Positions 1 through 8,487 of a DNA stretch of 22,115 bases are shown here, piece by piece. The position numbers and the translations under genes are program-made. Location of the stretch: assembly GCA_049680625.1 (NCBI GenBank), contig JBAUID010000150.1, positions 1-22,115 on the forward strand, read 5' to 3'. A model generated the notes under the pieces. It saw only the letters and a program-made list of their open reading frames with translations, was not told the origin of the DNA and searched no databases. The DNA comes from JAUIAI01 sp049680625. Lineage in GTDB: Bacteria > Pseudomonadota > Gammaproteobacteria > Burkholderiales > Burkholderiaceae_E. Every line of letters begins with the position of its first letter. Within the stretch, counting starts at the first letter, position 1.

Positions 1-611
1 CCCATGGCCTGAGCATCATTGGCATGCACCTCTTCACCGGTGAGCAAGATACGTCTTGCCCGACCCATGCCTACCCGGAATGGCAAAGTCCAGAACAATG
101 ACCCGTCGGGAGAACCACCTACCCGTACCTGCGCCGCGCAATACCGGGACTCCGAAGAGGCAACAACCAGGTCGCAGCCAATCGCCAGCCCCATGCCGGC
201 GCCAAACGCCGGCCCCTCAACCGCAGCGATATAGATTTTTTTGGAATTTAGCAAGGTATCCATCAATCGGCTGCCGTGAACAAAACGTTCGCGCATTTTT
301 TCAACTGATGGCACCGCCTTCAAAGCATTGAGGTTTCCGCCAGCGGAAAACACTTGGTTGGCCCCGGTAATGACCATTGCCCGCAATGACTTATCGTTTT
401 CGAACTTATCCTGCGCCGCGTGCAACCCGTCCCGAATGCCGGGTGCGCCAAGAGAGTTTCGGTATTCAAAACAATCGATCGTGACAATGGCTACCGGCCC
501 TTCGGTAACAAAATGCACCTGCCCCGCTTTGGTTGCCGTCGCTATGGTTTTTGCCGCTTTAGCTTCTGAACTGGCAGCTTTAGTCGAATTTGGTGTTGAA
601 TCTTTGCTCAT
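1..611 (-). CDS. Enoyl-CoA hydratase/isomerase (crotonase) family protein, 3' end outside window
   Basis: The first 203 residues are visible, starting from an ATG at 611 with AGGGG about 7 bases upstream; the gene runs off the left edge. After a low-complexity Ala/Lys/Thr-rich stretch (residues 1-30), the crotonase core is clear: oxyanion-hole segment SAGGNL (89-94), then GPAFGAGMGLAIGCDL (133-148) and GGSPDGSLFWTLP (165-177). Crotonases bind acyl-CoA and stabilise an enolate; most are hydratases or isomerases of beta-oxidation. The two catalytic glutamates of classical hydratases (Glu144 and Glu164 of the rat enzyme) align with Gly141 and Gln161, so plain hydratase activity is doubtful; an isomerase, lyase or hydrolase role is possible. 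It is the last visible gene of the leftward operon, 46 bases after the small acyl-CoA dehydrogenase, consistent with a later CoA-thioester step. Family assignment is firm, reaction is not. Confidence 0.9.
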   Translation of the reverse strand, partial: MSKDSTPNSTKAASSEAKAAKTIATATKAGQVHFVTEGPVAIVTIDCFEYRNSLGAPGIRDGLHAAQDKFENDKSLRAMVITGANQVFSAGGNLNALKAVPSVEKMRERFVHGSRLMDTLLNSKKIYIAAVEGPAFGAGMGLAIGCDLVVASSESRYCAAQVRVGGSPDGSLFWTLPFRVGMGRARRILLTGEEVHANDAQAM

Positions 612-657
612 TTTTATCCCCTGGCATTCGCATAACCGCTAGCGCTCGGTAATGAAT

Positions 658-1755
658 TCAGTCTGTCAGCGCCAGGTATCGTAACCGGCAATCGTCCGCA
701 TCACCGAACAAACGGGTCAGGGTATTGGCACGCATCAGGTAACGCCCCACGCCAAGGTCGTGAGTCATACCAACGGCACCATGCATTTGAATTGCCTCGC
801 GCCCCACGTGGTCACCCACTTCCGCAGCCATGATTGCCGCAGCCAGTGCATCACTCATCGACTGCCGGTTCAACCCCTCAGCAAGAGTCTGCGCCGCCCC
901 CATGACCAGTGAGCGCAGCATTTCGATTTCCGCATGTAAGTCGCTGGCCCGGTGCTGTAGTGCCTGGAAGGTCGACAAACGCGAACCAAATTGCTCGCGA
1001 ACTTTTAAGTACTCAACCGTTTTCTCAAGCGCGGCTTCACAGGCACCGAGAATATCGGCGCTGATGCCGAACGCACCTAAAGCAAGCGCTTCGTCCAGTA
1101 CTATCCGGCCGTGATCGGTGGCAACCAGGCAATGGCTGCGCGGCACGTGAACATTGTTCAGGTGAACAGTCGCCAGTGGGGTCTCGTCAACCGACGAATA
1201 CGGAAGGACTTCAACGCCGTCGGCGGACGGGTTAACCGCGTAAAGACCCATATTCCCGCCCGAACCGGCCGCGACAACAATAGTGTTGGCGTCACCGCCG
1301 TCAAGGACGTAATGTTTTGAACCGTTTAATACGACACCGTTGTCATCGCCGGTTGCCCGGGTTGCCGAAGTTGCCAGGGCATCAATGTCGTAGCGGGTGG
1401 CCTGCTCAAAGACGGCCAGTGAGAAACGATGCTCACCGATTGACATTGCGCTCAGGGCTGAGGCTGCCATCGCTGCTCCTGGCCCGTCAGCTGACGCAGC
1501 GCGCTGCATGATATGGCTGCCAACAACAGCACTGGCCAGATAGGGGCTGGACACCAGGTGACGTCCGAGTCGGCGGGCAAGAACCATCTGTTCAGGCGGT
1601 CCGCCATCGGCCCCACCGAATGCCTCTGGTACCGCAGCCCCCAACAACCCAAGTTCGGCCAGCCGATGCCAGATATTGGCACCGGACTCACTGGCCAGCA
1701 GTCGCTCGACGGTATCGTCGATCAGGCTTTGTTCTTCCGTTGGCGCAAATTGCAT
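658..1755 (-). CDS. Acyl-CoA dehydrogenase family protein, probable non-catalytic partner subunit
   Basis: A 365-residue flavoprotein of the acyl-CoA dehydrogenase superfamily. The N-terminal helical domain includes LAELGLLGAAVPEAFGG (about 31-47). The C-terminal domain has the family motif REQFGSRLSTFQALQHRASD (about 252-271) and HGAVGMTHDLGVGRY near the end. The sequence is diverged: the middle domain lacks the usual Ser/Thr-rich flavin loop, and no glutamate is seen at either known catalytic-base position. This pattern is typical of the smaller partner in alpha2beta2 dehydrogenases such as pimeloyl-CoA or steroid side-chain enzymes. The start ATG lies one base after the stop of the larger dehydrogenase upstream, so the two are probably translated together and form one complex. 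Substrate unknown; FAD-dependent alpha,beta-desaturation of an acyl-CoA is the likely reaction of the pair. Confidence 0.9.
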   Translation of the reverse strand: MQFAPTEEQSLIDDTVERLLASESGANIWHRLAELGLLGAAVPEAFGGADGGPPEQMVLARRLGRHLVSSPYLASAVVGSHIMQRAASADGPGAAMAASALSAMSIGEHRFSLAVFEQATRYDIDALATSATRATGDDNGVVLNGSKHYVLDGGDANTIVVAAGSGGNMGLYAVNPSADGVEVLPYSSVDETPLATVHLNNVHVPRSHCLVATDHGRIVLDEALALGAFGISADILGACEAALEKTVEYLKVREQFGSRLSTFQALQHRASDLHAEIEMLRSLVMGAAQTLAEGLNRQSMSDALAAAIMAAEVGDHVGREAIQMHGAVGMTHDLGVGRYLMRANTLTRLFGDADDCRLRYLALTD

Positions 1756-1756
1756 A

Positions 1757-2968
1757 TCAGCCCATATTCAGAATACGTTTGGAAATAATGCCGCGCTGAA
1801 CTTCAGCGGACCCGCCAGCAATTGCCGGCCCCCGAAAAAAGTACCTGGATTCCGCCACGTAGCGGGCCTCTGGCACCAGGCCCAATTTCTCGGCCGACGC
1901 CTCTTCAGAGTAACTGGCATCGGCGGCCAGTGCGTCCGGGCCACAAATATCAAACAAGGCTTCATCCAGCCACTGGTTCACCTGAGTTCCCTGGAGTTTC
2001 ATTGTCGACGAGTAAAACCCGATCGTGCCGTCAACAGTCAGTTTTTCCAGCGCCCGCATAGTGGCAAACTCAAGCGCCCTCACCTTCACCGCCAGTGATG
2101 CAATTCGGTGGCGGTGATGGTCGTGTTCAATTGCTGCGCGACCATTGATGCGAGTCGTAGTCGCAACCCGCAGCAATCGACGTAAACGCTTGCGCGCCTC
2201 AGCATGCCGGGAGGCGAACAAGCGTTCATGCTCAAGCAGCGCTTTGGCAACCGTCCAGCCTTCATTTTCTGCGCCAACCCGGTTGGCTACCGGAACCCGG
2301 ACATCGTCAAAGAAAATCTGGTTAAACACATGGGCACCGTAAAAGTGCTTAATAGGCTGAAGCCGAATGCCCGGCGTATTCATATCAATCAGTAGGAACG
2401 AAATGCCCTGCTGTTTCTTACCTTCGCTTGAGGTACGAACCAGGCAAAACATCCAGTTCGCATATTGGGCATGCGAGGTCCAGATCTTCGAGCCGTTGAC
2501 AATGTAGTCGTCACCATCACGCACTGCTTTTGTTTTTAGCGAAGCCAGGTCAGAGCCAGATGATGGTTCGGAATACCCCTGGCACCACCAGTCATCATAG
2601 GTCAGGGCCCTGGGCAAAAACTTGCGCTTCTGTTCTTCGGTTCCCATGGCAATCAGGATCGGACCAATCATCCTGGTATTAAACGCCTGCCCTGGCGGTG
2701 CCCCGCACAATGCCATTTCTTCTTCGAAAACAAACTGCTGGCGCATACTCCAGTTGGTACCGCCCCACTCGACGGGCCAGTGGGGGGCGCCCCAGCCCTG
2801 GGCCGCTAACGATTGTTGCCACTGCACGGATTCCTCTTTATCCAGCGGTCGCACATGGTCTGCTTTCTTTCGCAGGGCGTCACCGAGATGGCTACGGACA
2901 AAATTGCGAATCTGCTCACGAAACCTGGCCTCCTCCCCGGCGGGGAAGTCTGTTCTGCGTTCCGCCAT
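1757..2968 (-). CDS. Acyl-CoA dehydrogenase family protein, probable catalytic subunit
   Basis: A 403-residue acyl-CoA dehydrogenase of normal length. Seen features: WGAPHWPVEWGG (59-70) in the N-terminal domain, the flavin-binding segment CQGYSEPSSGSDLASL (129-144), NGSKIWTSHAQYANW (158-172) and a C-terminal GGSAEVQRGIISKRIL. The MCAD-type catalytic glutamate near the C-terminus is replaced by Gly385. Glu248 in LLEHERLF sits where LCAD and isovaleryl-CoA dehydrogenase carry their base, so it is the likely catalytic residue (inference). Its start codon overlaps the stop of the upstream flavoprotein by one base (TAATG), with GGGAG 9 bases before the ATG. With the following dehydrogenase it probably forms a heteromer that desaturates the CoA ester made by the upstream synthetase. 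Electrons would pass to electron-transfer flavoprotein, which is not encoded here. Confidence 0.93.
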   Translation of the reverse strand: MAERRTDFPAGEEARFREQIRNFVRSHLGDALRKKADHVRPLDKEESVQWQQSLAAQGWGAPHWPVEWGGTNWSMRQQFVFEEEMALCGAPPGQAFNTRMIGPILIAMGTEEQKRKFLPRALTYDDWWCQGYSEPSSGSDLASLKTKAVRDGDDYIVNGSKIWTSHAQYANWMFCLVRTSSEGKKQQGISFLLIDMNTPGIRLQPIKHFYGAHVFNQIFFDDVRVPVANRVGAENEGWTVAKALLEHERLFASRHAEARKRLRRLLRVATTTRINGRAAIEHDHHRHRIASLAVKVRALEFATMRALEKLTVDGTIGFYSSTMKLQGTQVNQWLDEALFDICGPDALAADASYSEEASAEKLGLVPEARYVAESRYFFRGPAIAGGSAEVQRGIISKRILNMG

Positions 2969-4068
2969 TAGCGGGCTCCCTGCAAACGGCTAAAACTTGC
3001 CTCCGCCTGGGCCATGAGGTCGTCAATCACCTGCGCTGAGGGCCGCACTTGATCGAACCAACCGATCCCCTGTCCTGCCCCGCTGTGGGCCAATGGCTGA
3101 ACATCGTGTTCGCGAATCGCACCGAGCAAGTCGCCGATCAAAACATCGTGCAACGGATGCCCCAGGGGTTGGGGAGCGTCAGGCGCGGCCCATTCTTCAG
3201 ACCATGCTGATCGGGTTTGCCGAAAGGTTTTTCCGCTCTCGGCCCGGGTAATTACGGTGTCAGTTGCCTGAGCGTTAATAAGGGCCTGCCGCTCATTTGT
3301 GGTCAGGTGGCTGGCGTTTTCGGTAGTCAGCAAAAATGCGGTGCCAACCCATACGCCCACCGCCCCCATGGCCAGGGCCGCCACGATGTGATCACCCGTT
3401 GCCACCCCGCCCGCGGCCAGCACCGGGACGTCACCAGCCAGTTTCACGATCCGTGGCACCAGGCTAAAGGTGCCAACGGTACCGGTGTGCCCGCCTGCAT
3501 CGGTGCCCTGCGCCACGAGGATGTCAGCACCCGCCTCGATCGCTTTGAGCGCGTGCTTTTCTTGACCAACCAGGGCCAGGGTGGTTTTTCCGGCGCGCTT
3601 TACCTGTTCAACGACATCCGGTGGACACCCCACTCCCAGGGCAACCAAATCAACACTGCTATTGATCACTGCGGACACTTGCAAGGCCGTAATTTCCTGC
3701 GAACGGATAAACCGGGTCCGCATTGCCGGTCGGGTTCCTTTTGGTACTTTGTATTTTGCCTCCAGGTTCTGAACAAACCCGCGGTGCTCGTCTGGAATCA
3801 GCTTCTCCATTGCCGAGCGATCGTTCTCCTGCGGTATGACAGCAGGAATGACCAGGTCAACCCCAAACGGTTTGTTTCCAACCAGGCTTCGAATCTGTGC
3901 CAGCTCAGCATCAATCTCACCGGGCAGCCGGCGGGTTGCCCCGTAGACCCCAAAGCCGCCGGCGTTGGAAATGGCCGCCACTGTTTCAACCGAATGGCTG
4001 AAGCCAAAAATTGGACTTTGCAAACCGAAGCGATCGGTAATGGCAGTTTGGAGAAATGACCGACTCAT
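2968..4068 (-). CDS. Nitronate monooxygenase / NAD(P)H-dependent flavin oxidoreductase family protein
   Basis: A 366-residue TIM-barrel FMN protein. The barrel start is clear (LQSPIFGFSHSVETVAAISNAGGFG, beginning near residue 16; split here as SPIFGF and NAGGFGVYG), followed by GVGCPPDVV (145-153), the phosphate-binding and His motif GTDAGGHTG (188-196) and LAAGGVATGDHIVAALAMGA (217-236). The GGH histidine (194) matches the catalytic histidine of nitronate monooxygenases. The family also contains enoyl reductases and poorly characterised oxidoreductases, so oxidation of a nitronate is only one possibility. The gene is sandwiched between the acyl-CoA synthetase (4-base ATGA overlap) and the larger acyl-CoA dehydrogenase (1-base overlap), which argues for a role on a CoA-linked pathway intermediate rather than general detoxification. 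Confidence 0.88.
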   Translation of the reverse strand: MSRSFLQTAITDRFGLQSPIFGFSHSVETVAAISNAGGFGVYGATRRLPGEIDAELAQIRSLVGNKPFGVDLVIPAVIPQENDRSAMEKLIPDEHRGFVQNLEAKYKVPKGTRPAMRTRFIRSQEITALQVSAVINSSVDLVALGVGCPPDVVEQVKRAGKTTLALVGQEKHALKAIEAGADILVAQGTDAGGHTGTVGTFSLVPRIVKLAGDVPVLAAGGVATGDHIVAALAMGAVGVWVGTAFLLTTENASHLTTNERQALINAQATDTVITRAESGKTFRQTRSAWSEEWAAPDAPQPLGHPLHDVLIGDLLGAIREHDVQPLAHSGAGQGIGWFDQVRPSAQVIDDLMAQAEASFSRLQGAR

Positions 4069-6212
4069 GATTTACCCCCGGTTGTCATTTGAACCGCGCA
4101 GTCCAGTGCCAGCCCACCTTCGCCGACCATGCCAGGAACATACGGATTAATTTCGATAGATTCGACCCAGTCCACGTTGGCCGCGATAAAACACGACAAC
4201 CGCGACAATGCCTGCGCCACCGCGGCAACATCGCGTGGCGGACGACCGCGCCATTGCTTCAGTAGCGAAGCCGACTTCAACGATGCCACCATGGCCTCAG
4301 CCTGGCCAATCGTTACCGGGGCAGTATGGACTACCACATCGTTTAGTATCTCGACCAGAATGCCACCCGCGCCCACTAACACCACCGGCCCCAGTTGCGG
4401 ATCAACCCGGGCACCGATGACCAACTCGAGATCCACGGGAGTCATGTCGACCAATAGCACACCCTCAACCCGGGCTGCTGGCAAAGCAGCGCGCACACTC
4501 GCATGAATCTGATCAAAGGCTGATGCGGCAGCAGCCCTGGATTCGATACCCAACTTGACGCCGCCGATATCTGACTTGTGGGCAATATCGGCCGACAATA
4601 TCTTCATTACAACCCGGCTACCCAGATCATCAAATGCGCGTTCGGCTGACGACCGGTCACTGGCAATCCGATACGGCGGGGATTGAATGCCGATTGTTTG
4701 CAGCAAGGCATAACAGTCCGCTTCATTGAGCAGGCCATCTGGGCGCTCAAGCCGAAACCGGCTGATATCGGGCTGCGCCACCGGCGGGGTACGAAACGCG
4801 TTACCAAAAGTGGCCAGCGCACTAGCCGCAGAAATCGCGCGAGTTGGGTCCGCATACACAAGCAATCCATCATCCTGCAGGCTGCGCAAGGTGTCGGTAT
4901 CGAACATCCCAACCGAAATAAACCGCGTCTGAGGATACTCGACCCGAAGCGCCTTCATGGTGTCAACATACTGGCGCAGGGCCGCGGGAACCCGGGCCAG
5001 GCGACCAATAAATGTCACCGCAATATTGGCCTTGGTGTCTTGCAGGCCAAGTTCCAGAGCGCGTTGCAACAGCGAAAAATCCTGGACCACTTGCCCGGTG
5101 ACATCCAATGGGTTGTTGGGTGACATAAACGGTACTGCCTCACGGAGCTGTCGTTTACTGTCGTCGGACAAATCTGGCAGGCTCAGGCCAAAGCGCTCGG
5201 CCGCCTCCGCCATGATGACCCCCACCCCGCCGGAGATTGTCGCCAGCAGGAGTTTGTTTCCAGTGGCTGCCTCCGACTGTGCCATGGCGGTGCCGGCATC
5301 CAGCAGTTGTTCGATGCCATGAACCCGATAAACGCCACACTCGCGGAACAATGCATCGTAAACCGCATCATCTCCAGCCAGGGCATCGGTATGCGACACG
5401 ACCGCTTTGGCACCAATGTCTGTTGACCCAACCTTAATAAGGGCAACCGGTTTCTTTTGATCCCGTGCATCGCGTAATGCCTGCGCCAGTCGCGGGCCAT
5501 CGCGCGCACCTTCCTGGTAAGCCAGGATACCCGTGACATTGGGCTCAAAAGCCATGTACTGCAGTACTTCCGCAAACTCAAGGTCTGATTCGTTGCCGGT
5601 GGTTATCCACTTCACAATTGGTAAACCGAGGTCCATTGCCTGGGTCAACATGTAGTTGCCAAGCGCTCCGCTTTGGCTGACTACGGCCAGGCCTTTTTTT
5701 CCGGGGGTGTATCGGTCTTCTGTTGTTTTTGAAAAAGTGGCGTATACACTGGAATTGAAATCCATCGCACCCAGGCAATTGGGCCCTAAGATCCGCATGC
5801 CGGCCTGCCGCGCAATAGCAGTCATTTGTGCCTGGCGCTCCCTGCCCGACTCTCCGGTTTCTGCAAAACCGCCCGCAAAGACGACCACAAATTTAACGCC
5901 CAAATTTGCACAATCACGGATGGCATCAATGACCGCTGTCGACGGCACGGCCAGGACGGCTAAATCCGGAACATCGGGAAGCTCACTGACCGAGGAATAT
6001 GCCTTTATCCCCTGCACGGTATCGCGTCGTGAGTTCACCGCGTAAATAGCGCCGGCAAATCCGTAGTGGAGCATCGCAGCCAGAGGACGCCCGGCAATTT
6101 TGTCCGGGTCATCGGACGCCCCAATGATGGCTACCGAGCGCGGCGAGAATAAGGCGCTCAGATCAGTGTATTTGTTGGACTCAGTCATCGTGGAATATTC
6201 TGCTAAAGACAC
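4065..6212 (-). CDS. NDP-forming acyl-CoA synthetase (acetate-CoA ligase family, ATP-grasp)
   Basis: A single-chain acid:CoA ligase of 715 residues that would convert a carboxylic acid, CoA and ATP to acyl-CoA, ADP and phosphate. Domains in order: CoA-binding Rossmann domain (about 18-150; LFSPRSVAIIGASDDP, LGPNCLG), succinyl-CoA-synthetase-like domain with VVSQSGALG (177-185) and the phospho-histidine motif SHTDALAG (His274), and a C-terminal ATP-grasp domain (about 490-715) with IAHKSDIGGVKLG. All key motifs look intact. The longest frame begins with GTG at 6212, two bases after the Rieske stop; an ATG at 6188 (MTESNKY) is an alternative and neither has a strong ribosome site. It overlaps the next gene by 4 bases. 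Position directly after the Rieske oxygenase suggests it activates an acid derived from the oxygenase product. Substrate cannot be read from sequence. Confidence 0.93.
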   Translation of the reverse strand: MSLAEYSTMTESNKYTDLSALFSPRSVAIIGASDDPDKIAGRPLAAMLHYGFAGAIYAVNSRRDTVQGIKAYSSVSELPDVPDLAVLAVPSTAVIDAIRDCANLGVKFVVVFAGGFAETGESGRERQAQMTAIARQAGMRILGPNCLGAMDFNSSVYATFSKTTEDRYTPGKKGLAVVSQSGALGNYMLTQAMDLGLPIVKWITTGNESDLEFAEVLQYMAFEPNVTGILAYQEGARDGPRLAQALRDARDQKKPVALIKVGSTDIGAKAVVSHTDALAGDDAVYDALFRECGVYRVHGIEQLLDAGTAMAQSEAATGNKLLLATISGGVGVIMAEAAERFGLSLPDLSDDSKRQLREAVPFMSPNNPLDVTGQVVQDFSLLQRALELGLQDTKANIAVTFIGRLARVPAALRQYVDTMKALRVEYPQTRFISVGMFDTDTLRSLQDDGLLVYADPTRAISAASALATFGNAFRTPPVAQPDISRFRLERPDGLLNEADCYALLQTIGIQSPPYRIASDRSSAERAFDDLGSRVVMKILSADIAHKSDIGGVKLGIESRAAAASAFDQIHASVRAALPAARVEGVLLVDMTPVDLELVIGARVDPQLGPVVLVGAGGILVEILNDVVVHTAPVTIGQAEAMVASLKSASLLKQWRGRPPRDVAAVAQALSRLSCFIAANVDWVESIEINPYVPGMVGEGGLALDCAVQMTTGGKS

Positions 6213-6214
6213 AC

Positions 6215-7606
6215 TTATCGTTTGGATTCTTTTTCGACCGGCCGTTGCAGCTCGCTGAGCCGACGTGCCATTGACAGCAACCTATCGCGATCACTTTGCG
6301 ATCCGTCTTCTATAAGCCCGTCCGCGACGGCAGACCCTGCCTGCGCCAACAACTTGTCGTTAATCTCAAGGTCTGAGCTCAGACGGTAAACATTGTCGCG
6401 GCAGTAGGTCGACACTGATTGATCCGCCCCCCGGCGCGACCGCGGCTGAGGCGGTTCGGACCCAGCCGCCAAGGCGCGGATATTGTCCCGAATCAGGCGC
6501 CGCAGTTTCGCCACACCGCGATCCGAACCAGCCAGGTGTTCAAGCTCGTGGATTGCAATGGGTCGCTGCGATACCTGGGCTTCGTAGTCACCGGGGTTTC
6601 GCTGCGCGGCTTCGTAAGACCGATTCGGACTTTGCCCGATGAAGTCAATTGTTTCGCGCCCTACAAGTGATTTATCCCCCTGGCCGCGAGGATCAAGTGG
6701 TTCACTAAAATAACGCCAGCCAATGGTAACGGTATTGACGTCGTCGATAGGCACCATCCAGCGCAGCATTGACGTGCCCTGCATCAGCTTTTCAGTTTCG
6801 GCCTCTTCCCATATCGCACCAGTTTGATTGCCGTTCGGCAATATGCTGTCAGTAGTCCGGGTCCAAACCAAATCACCACATTGCCGGGTCTGGATGTTGA
6901 TCATGCCCAACGGGGTCTCCCGGTAATCAATTACCTGCTCAATACCGGATGCAACACCGAACTGCACACCGCTCGATCTTGCATGCAGGTGCACAACGTG
7001 TACCGGGTCCTGCGTGTTTTCGTAAACCTGCAGCCAATTGCAAGGAGTGGTCAGCGCAAACGGGATCGCCTCAGAACCTGGATCCGATTCTGCAGCAACC
7101 ATCGAGTCAAAAACCGGGAACTCGGGGCGTAGAGCGGACGGGCCAAGATAGGCGAAGACGATGCCCTGGCACTCTGTCACCGGATAGGCCCCTTGTTGGA
7201 CCCGGCGCTTAAGTGCGCTATTTGGCGGTTCTGAAGGAATGTCAATAATGACGCCATCTACATCATAGTGCCAACCGTGATAGCAACACTTAAGCCCCCG
7301 CTCCATCACAATACCGTATTCGAGCGACGCGCCGCGATGACAGCAATGCCGATGAAACAAGCCGTAGCGATCACTCAGGTCGCGAAACAACACCAGGTCT
7401 TCACCCAGTATCCGAACGGCATACGGCAGATCGCCTACATCGCTGGTCATGGCAACAGGTTGCCAAAAACGGCGCAGATATTCACCACAAGGCGTCCCAG
7501 GGCCAACCGCAGTAAGCTCTGGATCGGGGGCGGGTTGAGCACGCAACTCGTGACCTCGATAGCCGTCTGAAACCGGCTTTTGAAACTTATTGCTCGAATC
7601 GTTCAT
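6215..7606 (-). CDS. Rieske non-haem iron oxygenase, oxygenase (alpha) subunit
   Basis: A 463-residue oxygenase component related to the phthalate-dioxygenase branch. The N-terminal Rieske domain binds [2Fe-2S] through CCHRG (Cys88, His90) and CCYHGW (Cys107, His110). The catalytic domain has the mononuclear iron site ENTQDPVHVVHLH, with Asp200 as the inter-subunit bridge and His203/His208 as ligands. Such enzymes hydroxylate rings or remove N- or O-methyl groups using O2 and electrons from a separate reductase. Start ATG 7606 has GGAG 5 bases upstream. It lies between an amino-acid-type importer and a CoA-ligase module, so it is the likely first enzyme acting on the imported compound. No reductase or ferredoxin gene is in this window. 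The C-terminal 100 residues are polar and Arg/Ser-rich. Hydroxylase versus demethylase cannot be decided from motifs. Confidence 0.94.
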   Translation of the reverse strand: MNDSSNKFQKPVSDGYRGHELRAQPAPDPELTAVGPGTPCGEYLRRFWQPVAMTSDVGDLPYAVRILGEDLVLFRDLSDRYGLFHRHCCHRGASLEYGIVMERGLKCCYHGWHYDVDGVIIDIPSEPPNSALKRRVQQGAYPVTECQGIVFAYLGPSALRPEFPVFDSMVAAESDPGSEAIPFALTTPCNWLQVYENTQDPVHVVHLHARSSGVQFGVASGIEQVIDYRETPLGMINIQTRQCGDLVWTRTTDSILPNGNQTGAIWEEAETEKLMQGTSMLRWMVPIDDVNTVTIGWRYFSEPLDPRGQGDKSLVGRETIDFIGQSPNRSYEAAQRNPGDYEAQVSQRPIAIHELEHLAGSDRGVAKLRRLIRDNIRALAAGSEPPQPRSRRGADQSVSTYCRDNVYRLSSDLEINDKLLAQAGSAVADGLIEDGSQSDRDRLLSMARRLSELQRPVEKESKR

Positions 7607-7651
7607 GTTATCTCCATCTGTCGGAGTAGCCGTTAAAACAACCCGGCCGGT

Positions 7652-8404
7652 TCAGTGCGACAAGATTTGACTCAAAAACAGTTTTGTCCGGTCACTCTGC
7701 GGATTCGCAAAGAAGCTCTCGGGCGGTGATGATTCAATAATACTGCCTTCATCCATAAACACCATATGATCGGCGACGGTGCGGGCAAAGCCCATTTCAT
7801 GGGTGACACAAATCATTGTCATTCCAGTCGTGGCAAGGTCAATCATGACGTCGAGTACTTCTTTGATCATCTCCGGGTCAAGGGCCGACGTTGGTTCGTC
7901 AAACAGCATTACCTTGGGCATCATGCACAATGACCTGGCGATGGCAACCCGCTGCTGCTGCCCACCGGACAACTGGGCCGGAAACTTATCAGCCTGCTCG
8001 GGGATGCGAACCCGCTCAAGATATTCCAGTGCCAAGTGTCTGGCGTCAGACTTCGCGATGCCGCGCGAGCGAACAGGGCCGAGCATGCAGTTGTCTAGTA
8101 CGCTCAGATGAGGGAACAAATTAAACTGCTGAAACACCATGCCGATCTCACCACGCACGACCCCACTTTGGCGGTTCTCATGATCCAACTCTACGCCGTT
8201 GACAACTATCTGCCCCTCTTGATGCTCTTCCAGCCCGTTGATACAGCGAATCAGAGTTGACTTGCCCGACCCCGATGGTCCACAGACGACAATTCTTTCG
8301 CCGGGTCGCACGACTAAATCAATATCGCGCAAAACATGGTATTGATCGAACCACTTGTTAACCCCAGCCATTGTAATTATGGGTTCGTCGAGTGCTTGGT
8401 TCAA
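7652..8404 (-). CDS. Polar amino-acid-type ABC transporter, ATP-binding protein
   Basis: A 250-residue cytoplasmic ATPase of the GlnQ/HisP type. Walker A GPSGSGKST (42-50), Q-loop QQFNLFPHLS, signature LSGGQQQRVAIARSL (145-159), Walker B VMLFDEPTSALDP (165-177) and H-loop THEMGFA (His202) are all intact. The start is taken as TTG at 8404 because GGAG lies 6 bases upstream; the first ATG (8371, MAGVNKW) has no ribosome site and would still leave the ATPase core complete. It would energise import together with the two permeases and binding protein encoded upstream in the same leftward operon. An 83-base gap separates it from the nearer permease and a 45-base gap from the Rieske gene. Confidence 0.96.
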   Translation of the reverse strand: MNQALDEPIITMAGVNKWFDQYHVLRDIDLVVRPGERIVVCGPSGSGKSTLIRCINGLEEHQEGQIVVNGVELDHENRQSGVVRGEIGMVFQQFNLFPHLSVLDNCMLGPVRSRGIAKSDARHLALEYLERVRIPEQADKFPAQLSGGQQQRVAIARSLCMMPKVMLFDEPTSALDPEMIKEVLDVMIDLATTGMTMICVTHEMGFARTVADHMVFMDEGSIIESSPPESFFANPQSDRTKLFLSQILSH

Positions 8405-8487
8405 TTTAGTCTCCAGCTGTTTTCAGCAGACGCCAACAGTCTCGCTCGTTTATCATCGGCACGACTCAAGCGCTTGGTCGTTGGTAT

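Noticed and set aside
3217..4059. Long rightward open frame of 280 codons
   Set aside because: It is antisense to the nitronate-monooxygenase-family gene, whose motifs are intact. The antisense product shows no recognisable domain.
1757..4068. Nitroalkane oxidase plus nitronate monooxygenase pathway for nitro compounds
   Set aside because: Nitroalkane oxidase is an acyl-CoA dehydrogenase homologue with an Asp at the MCAD base position, but the larger dehydrogenase here has Gly there and the genes sit with a CoA synthetase.
7641..7662. Possible terminator between the ABC ATPase and the Rieske gene (AACCGGCCGGGTT then GTTTT on the minus strand)
   Set aside because: The stem is at most about 4 pairs with a workable loop and the T-run is interrupted, so it does not convincingly split the operon.
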